A program made the translations under genes and the position numbers. Under the pieces are notes generated by a model. That model did not search any database, was not told where the DNA came from, and worked only from the letters and a program-made list of their open reading frames with translations. DNA of 64,000 bases from Sesamum alatum (taxonomy: Eukaryota > Streptophyta > Magnoliopsida > Lamiales > Pedaliaceae), in assembly GCA_034509735.1 (NCBI GenBank), contig JACGWO010000007.1, forward strand, positions 1,426,001 to 1,490,000. The letters run 5' to 3'. Numbering within the stretch: position 1 is the stretch's first letter; every line of letters begins with the position of its first letter. This document shows, piece by piece, positions 60,301 through 64,000 of the stretch.

Positions 60301-63300
60301 GGTAACTATATATGCAAAATTAGACAAATGGGTGCTGTATATATGTAGTCTTATCATGGTTCATAATCTCTGCTTTCAGTTTTGTGCATAAATACGGAGT
60401 GCTTACTATATCGCCTTCCCTCCTTTGGACAGTTTGATGCCATTTTGCTTGACTTCCAAAAGTCGCTGCCGAGCCAGTACAAAGATGCAGATGATAAATG
60501 CAAGATGCTGCGGGATAGACTGGCCAATGATCATTCAAAAATTTTATTCTGCCTTGAAAATCTCGGGCTTCTGTGTGCTTATGAGGTAGATAAACACTAT
60601 ATCTGTATGCTTAAAGACTAGTCATGCTGTTTTATTTAACTGCAGTCAGCTTTGCCAAATCACTAGTTTCCTTAATTTAACAAGCATTTTGCCATCATGC
60701 ACTAGTTACAATAGATTATACGATCTTTCTGATACTATTATTATTTTTTTAAATTGTGTTTTTATCATATTCGGTAACAAATATATATGTTTGCTCCTTC
60801 CGCTCTATGCTCTTCTCAACAAGACAATGACTTTGGATAAGCTAAGATGATCTTTATCAATAGTCATCAATCTCCCTTGTTTTATTTTAACCCTATACGC
60901 CAATTTCTTCTGTTGTAGGCTGTTAAAGTCTGCCTAGAAAATGCTCCTAAGCTTCAAGAAGAATGTCAGGTGTACAAGGAAAGTGTTGTGCAATACGAGA
61001 ATTTTCTTCAGGAGGTTATATCAATAATTGAAGGACCTGATGGTAAGTTCTACTGTTTTGCATGATAAGATATGCTCCATTACTTCTGGCTTCACTTGTT
61101 CTCTTTATGCATTTTTGCAATCTCTCTGAAGAAACCAAGTGTCAGAGCCAGATATGTAGCATATCATCTCACTCTTTGTAAACTTGAGCGTAGGAACTTG
61201 GCCTGAAAATCAAAAGTATTATAAAAGTATAAGCTGTAGGACATGCGACAAACACTCATAAATGTACAGCAGCAAATGTGACGGAGGATACTCACTGAAA
61301 AAGGTTCTTTGTCATTGTCTTGTAGAAAATCATTTTTGGCACCATACATTTGGCCATTGATGAACAGAGCAATTTATGACGATGATCAGAAGTTTGTTGC
61401 ATGTGTTAACTCTAGTCTCCTCTTTATTACTCCATACAATGCATATATGAGACGAGAACTAGAACTTAGTTTACAAGTACAGTCATGATGTTTATGCTTG
61501 GTAACTTTAACATCTTTCTCTGCCACGTGAATGCTTTTTATTGAGTCCACGTTCCCTGTAATTGGGAGAGTGCTTGAGCTGATGCTTAGATGCGCATCCA
61601 TACCCGTTTGCTTGCTGTAGTCCAAGTGAATAGGTCATATTACAGACATGATTCTTCATTCTGATGTATGTCCCTGATCTGTAAATAGTTATGTGCCCAT
61701 TAAAAACCATACTTTCTGTATTCCAAAAAATCCCAGATCCCGGTTATGTTCATCAGATACATATACCCTATAATCAGAACCTAAAAGGTATACATTTCAA
61801 AAAGACCATCATTTCACACCAAATTCCTTTTATTGTACTTGTTTTTTCCAGCAACAAAGCAGGTTATTTTAGAGAAATGTAATGAAATGGGCAGGATGCA
61901 TGTATTTGATTTCAATTTCTTTAATCCTTAATTCCTATTCGAATGTTGCTGATACAGTTGTTTGAGTTAACATCTGGGAACCTTACAGCTAGTCTTGTTT
62001 AAAGTGTCCACCTTATAAAAGTGTTGGAAGAAAAGAAATAACAGTAGCAATAGTTATAGAAAGAAAAGAGATACTTAGAATCTTACTGTCTTCGCAGAGC
62101 ATAAGAAGCTTCTGAGTGTTGTGCTTGGTGGATCAGACGCACTAGCTACTGGCCAAATATCTTCAAAGCTACATGAACTCCTTGAAATTTTTAGATCGTT
62201 TGGGTAACAAGTCTTATGTCACTATTGCTGGTTTTATTTGTTCAGATGCTTTTATCTCCCACATTATCTGTTGTGCGGATTTCCTATTTGACATTGGCTC
62301 GTATAATGCTGCAGGAAAGAGACAGAGGTCCTTTGTATCATATTTGTTGAACGGATAATCGCTGCTAAAGTAATTGAAAGAGTGATGAAGAAGATTGCAG
62401 ACCTGTCGCATTTTAACGTATCATATTTGACCGGAAGTAACTCTTCTGTCGGTGGACTTACACCAAAAGCACAGACTGAAATTCTGGAATCATTTCGTCT
62501 TGGAAAGGTGGGTATTTTATGGTACCTTGACATAAAAAAGTATTACATTTTCGTTTTCTGTTTCCTTGATGGACGAGTAAGATGTTCTAGGTCAATCTTT
62601 TGTTTTCTACTGATGTGGTTGAGGAGGGAATTCATGTGGCCAAATGTTCCTCTGTAATTCGCTTTGATCTACCAAAAACTGTCCGTAGTTATGTACAATC
62701 GAGGGGACGAGCTCGTCAGAAAGATTCTCAATACATCATCATGCTTGAAAGGTGACACTTTCCATGCATGCTATTTCTCTGCTCTAATCTTCACCTTGTT
62801 TTTAAATATATTCAAACTAGTAGTCTGGAGATGGCATTCACTTCTGCTTAACGAGTCCCGTATCATGCAGAAAGTTTAACAAACTCTTCTTAAATGTTCC
62901 AGAGGAAACTCAAAGCAAATAGATCACATGTCATACATTACTAGGAGCGAGAATTCTATGACAAATACAACGATGAAGAGACACCCTGATGACAGTGTGG
63001 TAAAAACTTCCGTAACAGATGAAGCACTTGCATATGTTTCAGAGTCGACTGGGGCATCAGTAACTGCCAGTTCCAGCATAAGCCTTATACAAAGATATTG
63101 CCAAAAACTCCCTGGAGACAAGTACATATGTTTTTCTTTATCATTTTCCTCATCAACAAGGAAATTAGCCGGATTGCATTCTTTGGGTTTATCTAGGCAG
63201 AATTTTATCAGACATAAGTCAGTCTATCTGCTTAACTATCATGTTCCTTGTGCAGGTACTTTATTCCGAAGCCAAAATTTGAGCAGTTGGTGGAGGGGAG

Positions 63301-64000
63301 CTTGTGTAGGTGTAAACTGATTCTACCTCCTAATGCAGCTTTTCAGACTATCATTGGTCCTGAAGCTCGCAACTTTCATGTGGCTAAGCAGCTTGTTTGC
63401 TTGGACGCATGCAAGAAGTTGCATGTAATGGGGGCTCTTAACGATCATCTGCTTCCCTCCAATGAAGAGTCTCCACAGAATGATTCCACCTCGAACAGCA
63501 AAGTATTAGCTTCTAGAGCAGGTAAACATATAACACTGCGTCTGCCAAGTTCTTATTCTTTCTTCAACTCAATAATTGGACCTCTTTTTGCGCTGAATTA
63601 CTTATTAATCATGCAAACCCCAAATATGTGGACGCAAATTGACTGAACAGGAAGACTTGAGCTATTGGAATCTATGTTGAGGCAATAATGTTGAGTGTGT
63701 TTTTGATTTGCTGTATTAAATAAGTCATCTTATCCAGAGAAGTCATCTGCTTTCATCGGCTGCATATCCATGCCCCAAGTCTAAGTGCATGCTTGATATG
63801 TTTGCATTTATTTATGCTTCATGGGTTGTGAAAAAAATCGTTCAACTTTGTATTATTACCTTAATCTTGCTGAATTTTGTGGAGTTGAATTGGTAATTGC
63901 TTTTCAAGTTAAGTGCTTTCGTAATTTGTTTGTATGCAATGCTTCTAGGAACAACAAAGAGAAAGGAATTACATGGTTCCATTAGCATCCGAATGCTGTC
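57355..64000 (+). CDS. DCL3: Dicer-like 3 (DCL3), 5' part, runs off the right edge
   Basis: Fifteen exons are visible, coding about 694 N-terminal residues: 57355-57464, 57677-57860, 58485-58598, 59047-59181, 59323-59392, 59670-59734, 59834-59965, 60433-60585, 60919-61042, 62098-62203, 62315-62507, 62591-62751, 62903-63121, 63256-63521, 63949 onward. DCL3 cuts Pol IV/RDR2 double-stranded RNA into 24-nt siRNAs for RNA-directed DNA methylation in the nucleus. Visible are Walker A ETGAGKT (56-62), DECH (165-168), [14 protein letters not shown] (498-504) and the start of the Dicer dimerisation (DUF283) domain, [28 protein letters not shown] and [15 protein letters not shown] point to DCL3 more than DCL2 or DCL4. 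PAZ and RNase III domains lie beyond the window. Intron 2 uses a GC donor. No break is seen. Confidence 0.93.
61043..62097 (+). other. Large DCL3 intron 9
   Basis: A 1055-bp intron, the longest in the visible part of the gene. Several open frames on both strands occur but none resembles a protein. It may hold an old insertion, though I could not define ends. Confidence 0.5.

Noticed and set aside
15208..64000. A silencing island: DNMT2, DCL3 and several hairpin-forming repeats in one window
   Set aside because: DNMT2 is mainly a tRNA methyltransferase, the two genes are 38 kb apart with unrelated genes between, and such repeats are common in plant DNA. Chance is enough to explain it.
1..64000. 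CRISPR arrays, rRNA or tRNA genes, organelle DNA insertions
   Set aside because: No regularly spaced repeats, cloverleaf-like gene with A and B boxes, or organelle gene text was found on reading; this is not a full search.

Overview
The window is nuclear DNA of a flowering plant. Genes are split by many short, AT-rich GT-AG introns. The protein set is plant-specific (Agenet-ENT protein, AMT2-clade ammonium transporter, CYP95, DCL3), and the intergenic DNA is packed with MITEs. A eudicot is clear; an asterid is my guess from general resemblance only.

Layout from left to right. Positions 1-3611 are the right part of a decayed Mutator-like element (MULE): a broken MuDR transposase on + and a convergent GRF zinc-finger gene on -. 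Next come a Ran GTPase gene (4044-6023, +), nested MITEs (6561-8074), an Agenet/ENT-domain gene (10903-12634, -) and the tRNA methyltransferase gene DNMT2/TRDMT1 (15208-18951, -). A repeat cluster (about 19.2-23.15 kb) ends in a 1158-bp MULE carrying a broken GRF gene, only about 310 bp upstream of an ammonium transporter (23462-25053, +). An 859-bp foldback element follows (25504-26362). Then come CYP95, a cyclophilin with a long RS tail (30052-35767, +), an acyl-protein thioesterase (37401-40462, +), a long gene-poor repeat region (40.5-57 kb) interrupted only by a small three-finger RanBP2-type zinc-finger gene (48698-49165, -), and the 5' part of Dicer-like 3 (57355 to the right edge, +).

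The genes are independent plant transcription units, not a cluster with one shared function. Ran works in nuclear transport, CYP95 and the zinc-finger protein probably in RNA metabolism, DNMT2 on tRNA, DCL3 in 24-nt siRNA production, AMT at a membrane, and the thioesterase in protein deacylation. The most distinctive content is repetitive. Several unrelated-looking AT-rich inverted-repeat elements have perfect 8-10 bp, mostly 9-bp, target-site duplications, which marks them as MULE-type. They nest in each other, and a GRF zinc-finger reading frame is present in two different MULEs.

Gene models were built by hand from reading frames, splice consensus and family knowledge. All six multi-exon CDS models below keep frame across every junction. 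Untranslated ends are approximate. I see no convincing tRNA, rRNA, CRISPR or organelle insertion, and I found no clearly new biological system; the best candidates for novelty are the GRF-carrying MULEs and the large foldback.
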